Shown here piece after piece: positions 1-12,022 of a stretch of DNA of 64,000 nt. The stretch is from Patella vulgata. Taxonomy: Eukaryota; Mollusca; Gastropoda; Patellidae. The position numbers and the translations under genes are program-made. Position 1 is the first letter of the stretch. Each line of letters starts with the position of its first letter. The notes under the pieces are model-generated. The model worked only from the letters and a program-made list of their open reading frames with translations, did no database searches and was not told the DNA's origin. The stretch spans positions 18,526,591 through 18,590,590 of the forward strand of contig NC_065879.2 in assembly GCF_932274485.2 (NCBI RefSeq), read 5' to 3'.

Positions 1-300
1 GCCGATTTTCACGAAATTCAAACTCAGTCGTCCTTAGGGTGTAACGGTGATATAATAATACGGTTTTTTAAATCGGATAAAAATTATGACCTATAGGGTC
101 CACAAGCTAAAAACGCGATTTTTCTTACAATCAGGGGCCATAATTCAGGAAATTACAGTCCGATATGCGCGAATATCGAAAGGAACCAAGATCTTTGGGT
201 TATAAACTTACATTTCAAGTTTCAACAAAATCGGATAAAAATTGTGACCTCTATAGGGTCCACAACCTTGATATATAGGGTCCACTACCTTGATATATCC
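1..300 (+). repeat. Family D repeat fragment, forward
   Basis: Roughly one dimer of the family D core repeat. It contains the two half-unit anchors (AATCGGATAAAAATT, then TGACC...AGGGTCCACAA) about 150 bp apart, and the same text recurs many times at 19650-24616, 28012-29178 and 31000-31860. The left side runs off the window. Nothing coding is seen. Confidence 0.85.
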
Positions 301-440
301 TACCTTGTACAGAAAAAAACATAATAGATTTAATATAGACTCAATTTTAACACAAGTAAACAGGTAGGTGATATCTAGGAAAGTGTACTATATTACTACA
401 TGAAAATTGCTCAGATCTTACTGACAGCCACAACAGGGAT

Positions 441-621
441 AATATTCCATTATATGCCCTTCGGGCATCTCCGATTTATATTGCATATTTCTCATTGATC
501 TGAATAAATATGTATACTAACTCAACATTCAAAGTCTAAAAATAGCACAATTGCACGTGCAGCACTGTGTCAACATACGCCTGACTATAAATAAGAGGTA
601 AGGCTCGGCTCTAGTTGTCTT
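441..621 (+). repeat. Left inverted terminal repeat of the DIRS-like element
   Basis: Bases 473-621 match the reverse complement of about 5372-5525 with few differences. The outer 441-482 carries a small hairpin (TGCCC TTC GGGCA) and matches the first half of the internal complementary region. A TATAAATA motif lies inside the repeat near 583, where a promoter could sit. Confidence 0.8.
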
Positions 622-1321
622 TTTCCTTTTTGATCTAGACCATGACTATTAGTAGTAGTAGTGGTGCACTACTCATAGTCATATTATATCGTATACTATT
701 ACTTTGCGATTTTGTTGGATCGTAGATTCAATTCCTTTTTTTACGTCATCGCGACCGGTACGCTGTGCCGGTCCATATATTTTTTGTGGCGTTGTTTCAC
801 GCCCGTTTATTGCTTTATTCCATGTTGAATTTAGTAAATCTCCAAGCGATGATTTTGAGAGGTTTTGTCCGGAGAGTCTGTTTCTATAAACTTAGCCCCG
901 GACATTCTCATCCTTGATGAAGGTTAGACCTCTTGGTTGATGTAGATACGATCCGTAAAAGAAAAGCCGCCATTTAATTATATATATCTCAACCGGATGT
1001 TTACACCGGTAACGAGGCGGCTAAATAGGGACAAGTAATAAATCGTATTTTTAAAAAGAAAGGTATTGTGCCTTCTAAACCTTGTGACTAAAACAAGATT
1101 CGTAATGTCCCGACCAGGTAGATAAATTTAGGCCGAGTGGTATTGCCATTACGGATACTGTGGATTCTTTTGTTTCACCATTAATTTCACTCTACCTCAA
1201 TCTGTCTGTTGATCGCAGTCATTTTGACATTTTCATGTCGGTAATAATCGTGTCGCTTGGTGTTGATAATCATTTTTTTCTATCTACGGGACCACGTGTC
1301 CTCTGTTCGGAGTGTATATTT

Positions 1322-1606
1322 TAATGGAAATAATTTGGTTTTTACTTCTACCGCCGACAAATGGATATATAGGCCTGTGTTATACATCTAAGTCCTATAC
1401 CGGTAGTTTTAGTAATAATAGTCTTTATATATGACTATATAGTTCAAATGAAAATGAAATAAATGAATAAATGGAAATAATTATGCTTTTACTTCTACCG
1501 CCAACAAATGGATATATAGGCTTGTTATGCATCTAAGTCCTATACCGGTAGTTTTAGTAATAATAGTCTTTATATATGACTATATAGTCAAATGAAAATG
1601 AAATAA
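1322..1606 (+). repeat. Two-copy direct tandem repeat of about 147 bp
   Basis: About 1322-1466 and 1469-1606 are near-identical adjacent copies (shared text such as ACTTCTACCGCC, CTATACCGGTAGTTTTAG and the closing AAATGAAAATGAAATAAATG). It lies inside the DIRS-like element and looks like a local duplication. Confidence 0.85.
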
Positions 1607-4600
1607 ATGACACAGTAGCCTACCAATTTATAACACTTATGTAAGAAGGGATGATTTTAAAATCAATTAAATATTATATTTTTAACGATTTTGTTTACAG
1701 ACAACAATGTTAATAATAATGTCATTGATGAGAAATAAAATGAAATGAAATGAGGTTTAACTTCTACTGTTCTTCTCCGACTGGGCTTATAGACGGGGTC
1801 ATTGACGACCAATCTATGGAACCTAATGGTTCATAATTTTTGACCCTGAATCAACAGTATAATGATTTCAGTCCTGACCAGGGGTTCAGTGATTTTGTTT
1901 TTTCCCCCATTTTTCAGGGTGACAATGCAGTAAATGATTCGATCGTTAATCTATAAACTAGTTAATATGGTTACCATGAAGCATGTTGAGATAGATTAAC
2001 TGGTTGTTAAAGACCCTATTTAAAAAGAAAAATTACAAATGCATGTGGCCGTATGTTGCACCTCCCTGGACACTGGACACTACGTCAAGCACAGTCACAA
2101 GATGCGGCTATTCAGGATATACAGAAGATAATAGGCTTTGGTGTTTCACCCTTATTGTCATTGCTGTCAAAAAATTAAGATACAAAAAATTCTATTGCTG
2201 ATTCAGTAAGTGATCCAGGGTAATACCCATTTGAAATTGTCTTTTAAAACTTAGGAATTCCCTTAAACGCTATTTAAGTCGTTGATATCACCCACTCTGT
2301 TCTTCCAATCGGCCAGTCGATTCGACTTTATATAGATCAGTCAATCAATTATACGTATTATTTGATAATCATGTTGAGTCGAGTACTAAGCAGCAATCCT
2401 TTTACAGGCCTCCGTTTTCAGGGCAGCATCAACCCAGCTACAGTAACACCTGTAGGTAATACTTTTGTAGCCAGCCAGAATTCGAATACTTTTTAGGCAG
2501 TTGGTCTATCATGACATCAGATAACTGGAGTCTTAATACAGTTAGCGGGTACTGGTTTGAGTTTTCTTCAACCACCCTTTCAACTTGGCTTGCCTAACCA
2601 CCTCTGTATATTTCAGAGCAGATGGAGTTTGTTGATTAATTTAATGTTAAGTAAGAAGGCTTTATGTCCAGGTATTCCCTGGTTTTCATACCAATCAGTT
2701 TATTTCTAATATCTTTTTAGTTACAGAAAAAGACTGACGATTATCATCCTGTTATAAACCTGAAAAATTTAGATATTTATAAGTTATGGACATTTTACAT
2801 AAGAAACTTTATGCTTTGCTTCCATCAGTATAATACATAGAGAGGATTTTCTATCATTAATGGATCTAAAAGATGCCTTTTTTCTATTCATATTCGTCAA
2901 GATCATCATAAATAATATTTACATTTTATTTGAGATCAAACGGTTGAGATTACATGTCTCTGTTTCAGAGTTTCCTCAGCTCCAAGAGTTCTTTTTAAAG
3001 TTTTCAAATCAAATTTTGCAATCCTTCGCAGGCAGTGTATACATTGTACATATTTTACAGACAATTCTATTTTTTCTTTTCCACTATCAACACTGCAAAA
3101 GAATGTGGTTTTACACACAGAAAGCTGTAAGATATTTTCGAGAGCTAGGATTTCCTTCTAAAGAAATTATTTTTTAGAATTTACTATTCATTGTCATTTA
3201 TTTACTGATCTCTTACTCAACGAAGGATAAAGTCATAACCAAGGCCAGAGCTTTATTAACATCGAACAAGCTCACTATCAGACAAAGAGTATTTTATTGG
3301 ACTGTGTTCCTTTTCTACGAACAGCAATACTTTTAGTACCTTTACCTATATAAAAGAGTAATCTAGAGCTTTAAGTTAAACAGAATGTATTTCCCTCAAT
3401 GACGTTTGAGTTTAACTGGTGGTTACATATAACATTAGCATTTAAAATGGTAACCATATTAGACCACTCTTGTGTCTTTACTTTGGATGCTTCTCTTTAT
3501 GTATCGGGTGCTCACTCCTTATGATATTCACATCTATCTGCTTTGGAATAGTTCAGAATATCAATAAATTATCTTGAACTGCTGGCAGTTTTCTATGGAT
3601 GGACATCATTGTGCAGCAATTTATCTAATACGCTTATACTTGTTCAATGTGATAACACTATATCCTATAATTATCATATATTTATAATATTGGGGAATTT
3701 AAAATTGTTTTAAAATAAGCAAACAAATTTGGTACCGGTGTGCTTCTAGAAATATTTATCTGCTAAATATCTATAGATCAATTATGTCTCATAGCATAAC
3801 AGATGCATTATCTAGACATTTTTCTGACTTCACAGAATTGAAGTTGATTAAGCACATTTTTCAGAGGGTATGTAATCTTTTATCTGTACCGGACATAGAT
3901 CTATTTACACCACAGATTATTTACCAAGTTGTAAAGTTGACAGTCTGATCCATTTTGTTTGGCTCTTGAATATGATGTATTTAAGATGAGTTGATTTAAT
4001 TTTCACCAATACATCTTCCTCTTCTCACTGAAAGTTTCAGTGTAGTTGCCAAGTACCGGTATCTCAACCAAATAATCAGAGACCATGCTACAATTATAGT
4101 GCCAGGATGGCCAATACCGGTATGGTATTCTAGACTCTTAGCAATGCTAATTTCTAAGCCCATTCATTTGCTTCTACGGAAGGACCTCTTGCGTTTAGTT
4201 CACCATGGGATGTGCTACCCCATGGGAGGGAAAATTTTATACACGAATGCTTGTCTCAAGCAAACCCTCACTAATAGAGGACTATCACAACATGATATTG
4301 ACACTATTCTCAGGTCCTGGAGACCAGGAATTAACAAACAGTATAATCTGGCCTTGAGACGATAGAATTTTTAGGCAGATCGGAAACAAATTGATCCTTT
4401 GGATCCCACTGTAGAAAATATTGCAAATTATTTGAGTGATTTGTCGTTGTCTAGTATTCCTATAGTGTTGCTAACACCTACACATCAGCAATTGTTCAGA
4501 CTCTGAATGTTTCAGGCAGCAGGAAGTTCAGAAACCATGCCATGATTTATCGTTTTTTGGAAGGTATTTTTAATCTTGATCCTCCAAAATCTTGTTTTTG

Positions 4601-5193
4601 TAGCAACCTGGAGTGTTTCTATTATATTAAATTGTTTTTTTGCCTCAGAAGGTATATCTTTGAAGCTTCTCACTTATATAACAGTGAACTTATTGGCTCT
4701 AGCTACAGTCCAAAGGTGCCACATTAAGAGCTTTTAGTATTAATCGCTTTCTAGATTATGGCAATGCTATAAGGTGAGGAAGTGAAAGTTTGGAAAATTT
4801 CTTGTCAATCTTCTCATCTATACCAGGTCAAATTGGATTAGTTTACTGATATACTCTCCAGTATTATCTTGAATTAACTTCAGAACTTATTGTATCTCAT
4901 ACATGTATTACACTCAGAGCAGTAACGCCATCTACCATTGGCCGTTGGCTTAAGAAACCATTGTACTGGCAGGAATTGATACTTCTGAATATAAGCCTCA
5001 TTGAATTCGTTCAACTTCCTGATCTGCATCGTTTAATTCTGGATACTCTATTTCAGACAATCTTAAAACAGTATCATGGAACAATGATAAGTTTTTTTTG
5101 TTCTACAGGAAATAATACATTTTTTTTAATTATATGGATAAATTTTAACAGCCTACTATTTGTTTTCTTTTTTGTTGACAACCCTTTCAATGA

Positions 5194-5322
5194 TGCAATA
5201 TAAATCGGAGATGCCCAAAGGGCATATAATGGAATATAATCTCCTCATCCGAGCGCCCGAAGGGCGCGATGGATGAGAAGGATTATATGAATATATATAG
5301 CCCGAGGGCTCGAGGATTTATA
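5194..5322 (+). repeat. Internal complementary region of the DIRS-like element
   Basis: The first part (5194-5240) is the reverse complement of the left outer edge (441-486). The second part (5251-5322) is the reverse complement of the right outer edge (5521-5598). The two edges are thus fused in inverted form. In the DIRS family this region is known to template the circular junction during replication. Confidence 0.8.
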
Positions 5323-5371
5323 TACCCTCCCTTTAGCCCTCCCAGTGCTATATATATGGTTGCCAACAAAA

Positions 5372-5598
5372 CTTTAAAGACACAACTAGAGCCGAGCCTT
5401 ACCTCTTATTTATAGTCAGGCGTATGGTGACACAGTGCTGCACGTGCAATTGTGCTATTTTTGGACTTTGAATGTTGAGTTAGTATACATATTTATTTAG
5501 ATCAATGAGAAATATGCAATATAAATCCTCGAGCCCTCGGGCTATATATATTCATATAATCCTTCTCATCCATCGCGCCCTTCGGGCGCTCGGATGAG
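5372..5598 (+). repeat. Right inverted terminal repeat of the DIRS-like element
   Basis: 5372-5525 is inverted relative to the left repeat. The outer 5521-5598 has GC-rich hairpins (GCCC TTCG GGC and GAGCCC TC GGGC types) and matches the second half of the internal complementary region. The right edge is set where that match ends. Confidence 0.75.
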
Positions 5599-6047
5599 AG
5601 GAGAATTTGTGTGATTGGATCTGATTGTTTATTGGATTACTAGGCTTGTCATTAATTAACAATAAATGGTGTGATTAGGGTCTTGTATATTGCTACCGGA
5701 GTTTTATACTATAAAGTTTGATTTAATTAACTTTGTTTAATGTGTATATAACTAAGAAAATTTTACACATTTGTCAACCAATTTAGTGTATTTATTCAAC
5801 ACTTGTCTAGATCAGGAAGGTCTCTGTCTCGGCTACTACTAAATAATAAAATATTGGTTTGTAAAGGAATTGAATCGCCACCAAATGTCTCGTTATATGA
5901 AATAAAATGATATTTACTAATTAAAATATTATACAAAGAACAATTTGTCTGTCATTTTGTCAACTTCATTCATTACAAAATATCGCATTCGTTGCAGTAA
6001 TTATACTGATATGAGGCTATTTGATATTGGGTTACAATTTGATTGTC

Positions 6048-6365
6048 AAGCAAACATATTTAAAACACTCTCGTCATTGGTCTGATCATGGTCCGAATCA
6101 GCCAAGAAATCTGGTCCCAATCAGCCAAGAATGTGAAGCGTCTTCTCTGCGATTTAGCTCATTTGTATTTAAGCCGTCATTCACTAATTACACTATTATT
6201 TGTGACTAATTACACTATTTATTGTGACTAATTACTCTATTTATTGTCATAGTTGTCTTATTATCAAAAATATGCAAACATATTTTAAATACTCGCGTCA
6301 TTTAAGTAATGGTCCGAATGAGCCTTGTCGTGGTCCCAATCAGCCATAAATCTGGTCCCAGATTT
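6048..6365 (+). repeat. Direct repeat pair with a short minisatellite between
   Basis: About 6048-6130 and 6271-6365 share CAAACATATT, ACTCGCGTCATT, ATGGTCCGAAT and GGTCCCAATCAGCCA in the same order. Between them (about 6180-6245) a roughly 20 bp unit, TGACTAATTACACTATTTAT, is repeated about three times with changes. Origin unknown. Confidence 0.65.
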
Positions 6366-8030
6366 CGTCGTCAAGTACATTATCATATTCTTGAAATATC
6401 AAAAGTAAATAACATAAACATATATGAAGCAAATTTATATAAGCTTTTAGCTTGTTTTTGTATCTTATCTTTAAAAAACTGTAATATATGATATTTTATG
6501 AATAAAAATATTGTTTAAACCATATGAAAATTTCGCCATGGATCACATGATAAATATTGCGTTTTCAAAGTTATTACCGGTAAATAAATTTGAACTTATT
6601 CACATACTTTGGAATCATTCTAAGTTTGGATCAAAATAATTAATTTTACTACTTGACTTCATGAACGACCTGGCTACCTATTGATTAGTAAATACAACTC
6701 CAACTCCCAAGATTAAATACATTTATTTGCAATGCATAACAATTGATTAAGTGTTTAACAATGTATTTAACAATACGTTAAATCGATGTAAATATACCTC
6801 AATCACATGACTGATTAAATGCTAGAAAATGACAGGGGATCAAACCGTCCGCGAAGCAACAACCCAAACAAAAAAGTAGGTTGGGTTGAAACAGTCCGGG
6901 GTCAAACGATTTGGGGATGAAAGGACATGCATTTAATTTCTGAATGCAAATTTATTCACAATACCTAATATCAATTCGGATTACTTATTGAAACTATTAC
7001 GTCCGAAATGTCATAAATTCCAAACACTGTAACGCGTGCCTGTGGATTTCACTACCTTTTTTAATTCTTAGAACATGTCCATTCACAGAATTTAAATAGA
7101 TCATCAAATATTTGCATCACAATACATTCATAGTGAGAACAAATGTTTCTTAATTTGGTTAAAAGTGCGTATGTACGCTGAAACACAGATTTCTGTTTCT
7201 GTTATTTAAAGTTAAAAATCGATGCTTATCTCATCATTTAACCCGGGAGGCTTAATAAAGCCTAAAATAAAATCTTTAGAACTCTCATTTTTTTCCTAGT
7301 AGATGTGTACGCAGTATATATTATTTATTATATATAGCTAATCGCACAGTACACATACTAATATTACATAACGTTATTGGTAGGGTATTACTTGACAGCT
7401 GGAGACCAAATAAAATTACAGTGCCTAATTCATTACTACTTATATTTATTTTCATTATATACTTAATTAGAAGTTTAAAATCTGTTTAATGTTGACATCT
7501 AGTACATGTTGAATATCTTCGTGCATGAATTTACAAACCGGGCAATATTCGTCACTTACTTTACCTATCTTAAATAGCTTTTCCGTTAATCATATATTAT
7601 GTAAAATTTTAAAATCTATATCAATACATTTAGGATTTTTAAAAATACAAAAAACGGTTTTCCATATGATAGTAAAATTACACCAGAAACCCTAAAGAAT
7701 TTCCTAATAATTTAAACAAATATAGGTTTTACAAATTTAGAGCTGAGCCATTTTTGGTGACAACATTTAGATGTTAATTGATTCGGTGTTACCAATTCAT
7801 CATCTATCACGTGGTTCGTGTTGGGGAAGACATTGTTGTTATATTCAGTTTGGTTTGATTTACTCTCACTCATAATTGGAGAATGCTTGACTTAATTAAT
7901 TCTTAATTAAATATCTAATAATCGTGCTATATCATGCAACAGAATGCCAATTTGAGATGTTTTGATATAAGCTTTTTTAAAACCAATGTTTATTTGTAAA
8001 TTAATAATATTGGATTTTAAAAGTTTACCC

Positions 8031-8052
8031 GAGAGAGAGAGAGAGAGAGAGA
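8031..8052 (+). repeat. (GA)11 microsatellite, possible SINE tail remnant
   Basis: Eleven GA units are followed by AAATGGGCT. The V-SINE copies at 38391 and 47572 also have a GA tract followed by AAATGGGGTTTAAC, so this may be the tail of an eroded SINE. No SINE body follows. Confidence 0.55.
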
Positions 8053-8458
8053 AATGGGCTATAAATTGAACAAAGATGAAAGTGACTGCGCAGCCAGTAT
8101 AACAGTAGTCCTTCAAATTCAGATTCGGTAGATGTAGGGTAAGTTTAGCATATAGGCGCCATTTAGTAATATTAATATTTCCACTTTTTCTTCAAGATGG
8201 TGGCGTATTTGTAGACGATTACTTTAAAGAAAATGTCCCATGCTATAGAGGACAATTGTCAAACTGTATGGAAATAAAATACATGTATTTCAATTTAGAT
8301 TCGAAATATTGAGCTTGTGGTAATTGGTCGCCAAACTTGCAGTTTGAAAGCGCGTCGCCAATGATAATAAATTTGACTCTTCTTTAAACGGTTATCACCC
8401 AGTTTCAAATGAAGGTACTATAAACACGCCTTTCACACATACTTTTCGGTTTTGCTTT

Positions 8459-8466
8459 TATAAATA
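8459..8466 (+). promoter_or_regulatory. TATA box of the small plus-strand gene
   Basis: TATAAATA lies 109 bp upstream of the chosen ATG (8575). A start site about 30 bp downstream would give a 5' leader of roughly 85 nt. An alternative is that a splice acceptor at 8542-8543 (TTTATAATTTCAG) joins an unseen upstream exon; the frame is open from there through the ATG. Confidence 0.5.
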
Positions 8467-8574
8467 TATCCTTAGTCGAAAATCAAGTTATTGACAGGTG
8501 TATTTCAATCAATATTAAACATTCCAGACTTTTATAATTTCAGTGATCAAGTGTGTTTGAACACGGGTACCACT

Positions 8575-9706
8575 ATGGTTCTGTTAGGAAAAGTCTTGGC
8601 CGTTGGGAGTGAGGAGTGTAAGTAGTCATCGCCCTTATTTATTCATAATACTGATATTTGAAGATATTTAATCATATTCTCACTTTGAGAAAGTACCCGT
8701 AAAATATGATCATAAACGTTGGTTCTCGGAATTTGAATTATGAAGATCATTAAATAAGATCATTAGCATAAATTGCTAATGGATGTTAAACACCGTTTCC
8801 CTGTCTATATTTTTAGTTGTGAACGAAGATAACGAAATGTACGCCGAAATTCAGGTTTTATGCCACAGACCGGGATGTGTTGAATTCCTTGATAATGTTA
8901 TTCCTGGTCAAAGCAAGGTACAGTAACTATTTTTAGTTGTCAGGAACCCAATATATCTGACACCTGTAATTGGTTAGATATTCTTGATTTATAGTCAATA
9001 CTATCCATATAATTATGGATGAATTAAAGATGAATTATGCAAGACTTCGCTTATTATCGTGGCTCTATGGTACCCGACAACTCTAAATCATCAGGAACGA
9101 ACAATTAATTAAGGCTATTTCTTGTCAAATATCCTTCGCGGAGAATAAAGTAATTTGACTGAAATTTTTAATGTATTCAATCAATTTATAAACTATTATG
9201 GCAAGAACGATCATCTTTTTATATAAGTAATACATAATGCCTGTTTAAAAAGACTAAGATAGTAAATTGTTATCGTTACAGGAGCTTGACGCCTATGTCC
9301 CAATAGTTAGATTATATACAAATCTACTAACCAAAGTATCACGAGGTAAGCTTCAGCCGTACTTGTATATTCAAAATATAAATTGAAACAGAATGATAGA
9401 AATGACTGATGGTTATTTTAGGTTTATAGCAGCCATTATTATATGTTATAATTATCTTTTAGATATGAAAACATTGCCAGAAGAACCTCCACGGGCAACG
9501 GTGCTTACGGAATTAAGCAATGTAAGTAAACATAACTTATAAATCATTTACAAAGAAAATTGTATTAGATTAATTTATTGAGGACAGATAATAGAGAGTG
9601 AAACCGCCGTATATTAGATTCAAAATTCTATATTTGTTAATTTTTAACTTCCAAAATTAAGACACTGTATAATCTAATTTCTGTATTTGTTTAGCGTAAA
9701 TTTTAA
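8575..9706 (+). CDS. Small five-exon gene, function unknown (about 92 aa)
   Basis: Predicted exons are 8575-8617, 8817-8917, 9282-9345, 9463-9521 and 9695-9706. Every junction has AG/GT ends; three donors are GTAAG-type (8618, 9346, 9522) and one is GTACAG. The frame stays open across all introns in phases 1, 0, 1 and 0, which chance would rarely give. The product begins MVLLGKVLAVGSEEF, then has an acidic stretch, LCHRPGC, DAYVPIVRLYTNLLTKVSR and a Pro-rich tail, ending in RKF. I see no signal peptide, membrane segment or known domain. The ATG context (CACTATGG) is acceptable. The last, 12-base exon is the weakest part; a later acceptor or further exons are possible. An AATAAA at 10076 could end the transcript. 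It is not related to the repeats on either side, so it looks like a genuine host gene. Confidence 0.55.
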
Positions 9707-10125
9707 TTCTATTACCAAGACGCAAAATGTTTTCTTCACTGACGCGTTATATGTTTTGAACAAACATTTCTTTCTACACGGCAACAATCGTAATGAAATC
9801 GTTTGGTTGAATGATTGGACAATAGATCGTTTGGGTCGAACGAGAACCCTTGGCAGTTGGAATTGGAAATAAGACTAGGCGGTTGCGTCGCTGTACGGGC
9901 TAAATTTCCACCACAGCACACTGTGTGGCTTAGACCCGGTACGAGTTACTCCTATTTCAAATCGGCCAACTATCAACGGTTTTCGTCCGATCCGAACGAC
10001 TAGAAACGGTCCTAGCAATACAAGAACGACGCCCTGCGCAAATCACACGGGTGAAACTAATAATGTCAGTCATAAAATAAAGCTTTGCCAGGGCTAACCT
10101 TTTTTCAAAGCAAAATTAAATTAGA
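9707..10125 (+). other. Possible 3' UTR with AATAAA, then repeat border
   Basis: No coding continuation is seen. AATAAA at 10076-10081 is a candidate polyadenylation signal for the gene upstream. A stretch near 9838-9900 (CTTGGCAGTTGGAATT, AAGACTAG, GCTGTACG) resembles 34320-34375, so part of this is dispersed repeat. The family A array begins at 10126. Confidence 0.45.
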
Positions 10126-12022
10126 AACTAGAACTGCGAAGCAGTAATGACGGGTTTCACCGGTGCCACGTTACCCTTGAACTTATGTCACTTACGGTAC
10201 CAATGAAACCGTTAAACAGGTTTCCACATAAGCATTGCACACATGAAATAAACAACCAAATCCAGCAATCAATTCATTTGCTACATGTCAGTGATCCTGT
10301 CAAAATTACATTACTTCCGGTGATAATGAAAATGTTAAATTGGTTTATGAAATCCGAAATAGCATCATCACATGGTGAAAATTTTATGTAAATCCTATAA
10401 TAATTGCCACCTTTATAGACCAAAAACCTTGAAAAATGACTTGTAGAAAATCGCCTATTTCTCTGCAACCGTACAAGTTAGAAACCATTTTGAGGTATCT
10501 GTATGATCGAATGAGTTCATTCTATTTGTTGATTGGAATCAAATATCATAATTTTAAAAACATTACAAATCTGATTCATTTGAATAAAATATCTGTTTTG
10601 AAGGCTAAAAATACAGTTTTTGCCAAAATGACGTTACTCCCGGTGATAATGAAAATCTTATATTACTTGTATGAAATCGTAAATGGCATTATGTATCACA
10701 CAGTGAAAATTTCATGAAAATCGAATAATAATTGACACTTTTATTGACAAAAAACCTTAAAAAGTGACCTGTTGAAAATTGCCTATTTCTCCGCAACTGA
10801 ACAAGTTAGAAACCATTTTGTGATATCTATATGATCGTAAGGGTTCATTGTATTAGTTGATTTGAATCAAATATCAAAATTTTAAACAAATAACAAATAT
10901 GACTCATTTGAATAAATTACTGGTTTCGAAGGCTATAAATACAATTTTTGCCCAAATTACGTCATTTCCGGTGATATTGAAAATGTTAAATTGGTTTGAC
11001 CTAGTTAAAATTGACATTACACATCAAATGGTGTCACTTTTATGAAAATCGAATAATAATTGACTCTTTTACAGGCAAAGTAGCGTAAAAAGTGACTCAT
11101 GCATAATTGCCCATTTCTCGGCAACTGCGCATATTACAAATTAATTTTCACATACATTCTCTCCGTATAGATTATTGCTACGAGTTTATGAAAGTTACGA
11201 AGTAATATTTTAAAATATGAAAACGCTGGATGGGTTGTAAATAGCTTAATTTTACACCTTTTTTCACCTTTTAATCGAAATAGCCCGAAAACGGAATCGA
11301 AATTAAAAAAACTGGTCCCAACATTTTGTGCGCCTTTAAAGGGCGCACAATTTCAGTTATACCAGATTTGAAAAAAATAATATTTGCTTTCGAAAAATGG
11401 TACCTAACTGTCAAAATTGTAGTTTTTTGTCAATTTACGCCACTTCCGGTGCCGACAGATAACACTATTGGTAACAAAAAAAATGACAATTGAGACAACG
11501 GACATATGAACTTTGTTTTATACAAATCGAACAATAAATAATTAATCTAGGACTGAAAAACTGAATTAGCCAATGGGGGCCAAGGAAAATTACCGAGACA
11601 AAAAAATTTCACATTTTTGCCCAAGTCAGAGGACTCGTTATATTTGTGTAAAACACGACTAAAAAATATTCATAAATAAAAAAGTTTTTTGTAAAAAGTT
11701 AAATTTTCTAAATTTAGCGCCTAATATCTGCGAAGATTTGCCGAAAATCAAAAATCAAAAGTAGCGTAGCTATGTGCCCCGTCTTCGGCTATGCCAAAAT
11801 GCATCGAAAGTTAAAATCCAATGATTATTGTTAAAATTACTGCAATATTTCTAAAAACGATAGCTTCGGTGATTTCGGACATTTCGCATTGTCGCAGAAC
11901 GTTCAAAATAGCTTTATCCTCTAAGTCACACCCACTTTTCCGATAAAACCGAAGAAATCGTAACGATCCGACAATCAGTTGCTGAGATCTACTCAAAACA
12001 AAAGAAGAATAATAATAATAAG
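10126..12022 (+). mobile_element. Family A element, unit A1 (3' hairpin missing)
   Basis: The 5' end reads AACTAGA followed by the palindrome ACTGC-GAA-GCAGT, then ATGACGGGTTTCACCGGTGCC. The interior holds about three direct repeats of 320-330 bp, marked by TTCCGGTGATAATGAAAATG near 10316, 10638 and 10970. Next come ACTTCCGGTGCCGACAGATA near 11445 and a tail of (AAT)n. The 3' hairpin seen in A2 and A4 is absent, and A2 begins directly. It is 17 bp shorter than A3 near 10250. No protein-coding capacity is recognised, so it looks non-autonomous. Confidence 0.75.

Larger units (their letters stand above)
441..5598 (+). mobile_element. DIRS-like tyrosine-recombinase retrotransposon fossil
   Basis: About 5.2 kb element. 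Its ends are inverted repeats (about 441-621 against 5372-5598), and an internal complementary region at 5194-5322 pairs with both outer edges, which is the hallmark of DIRS elements. Parts in order: left inverted repeat; a gag-like region (about 2370-2700); remnants resembling reverse transcriptase (about 2860-3180); RNase H-like traces (about 3440-3700); remnants resembling the DIRS tyrosine recombinase (about 4099-4365); internal complementary region; right inverted repeat. The protein parts are recognised by their resemblance to the family. The element is broken, with well over ten breaks spread along it. The ends are much better preserved than the interior. Age is moderate to old. Confidence 0.8.
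5599..8450. other. AT-rich low-copy region, no gene seen
   Basis: No open frame with coding character and no convincing exon was found. Contents are a diffuse direct repeat pair (6048-6365), a GA microsatellite (8031-8052) and long A/T runs. The 69-residue minus frame at 7907-8116 crosses the microsatellite and is not credible. Confidence 0.6.

Noticed and set aside
9687-9872. 61-residue plus-strand frame as final exon of the small gene
   Set aside because: It does not start with ATG and is out of phase with the donor at 9522; part of it resembles a dispersed repeat.
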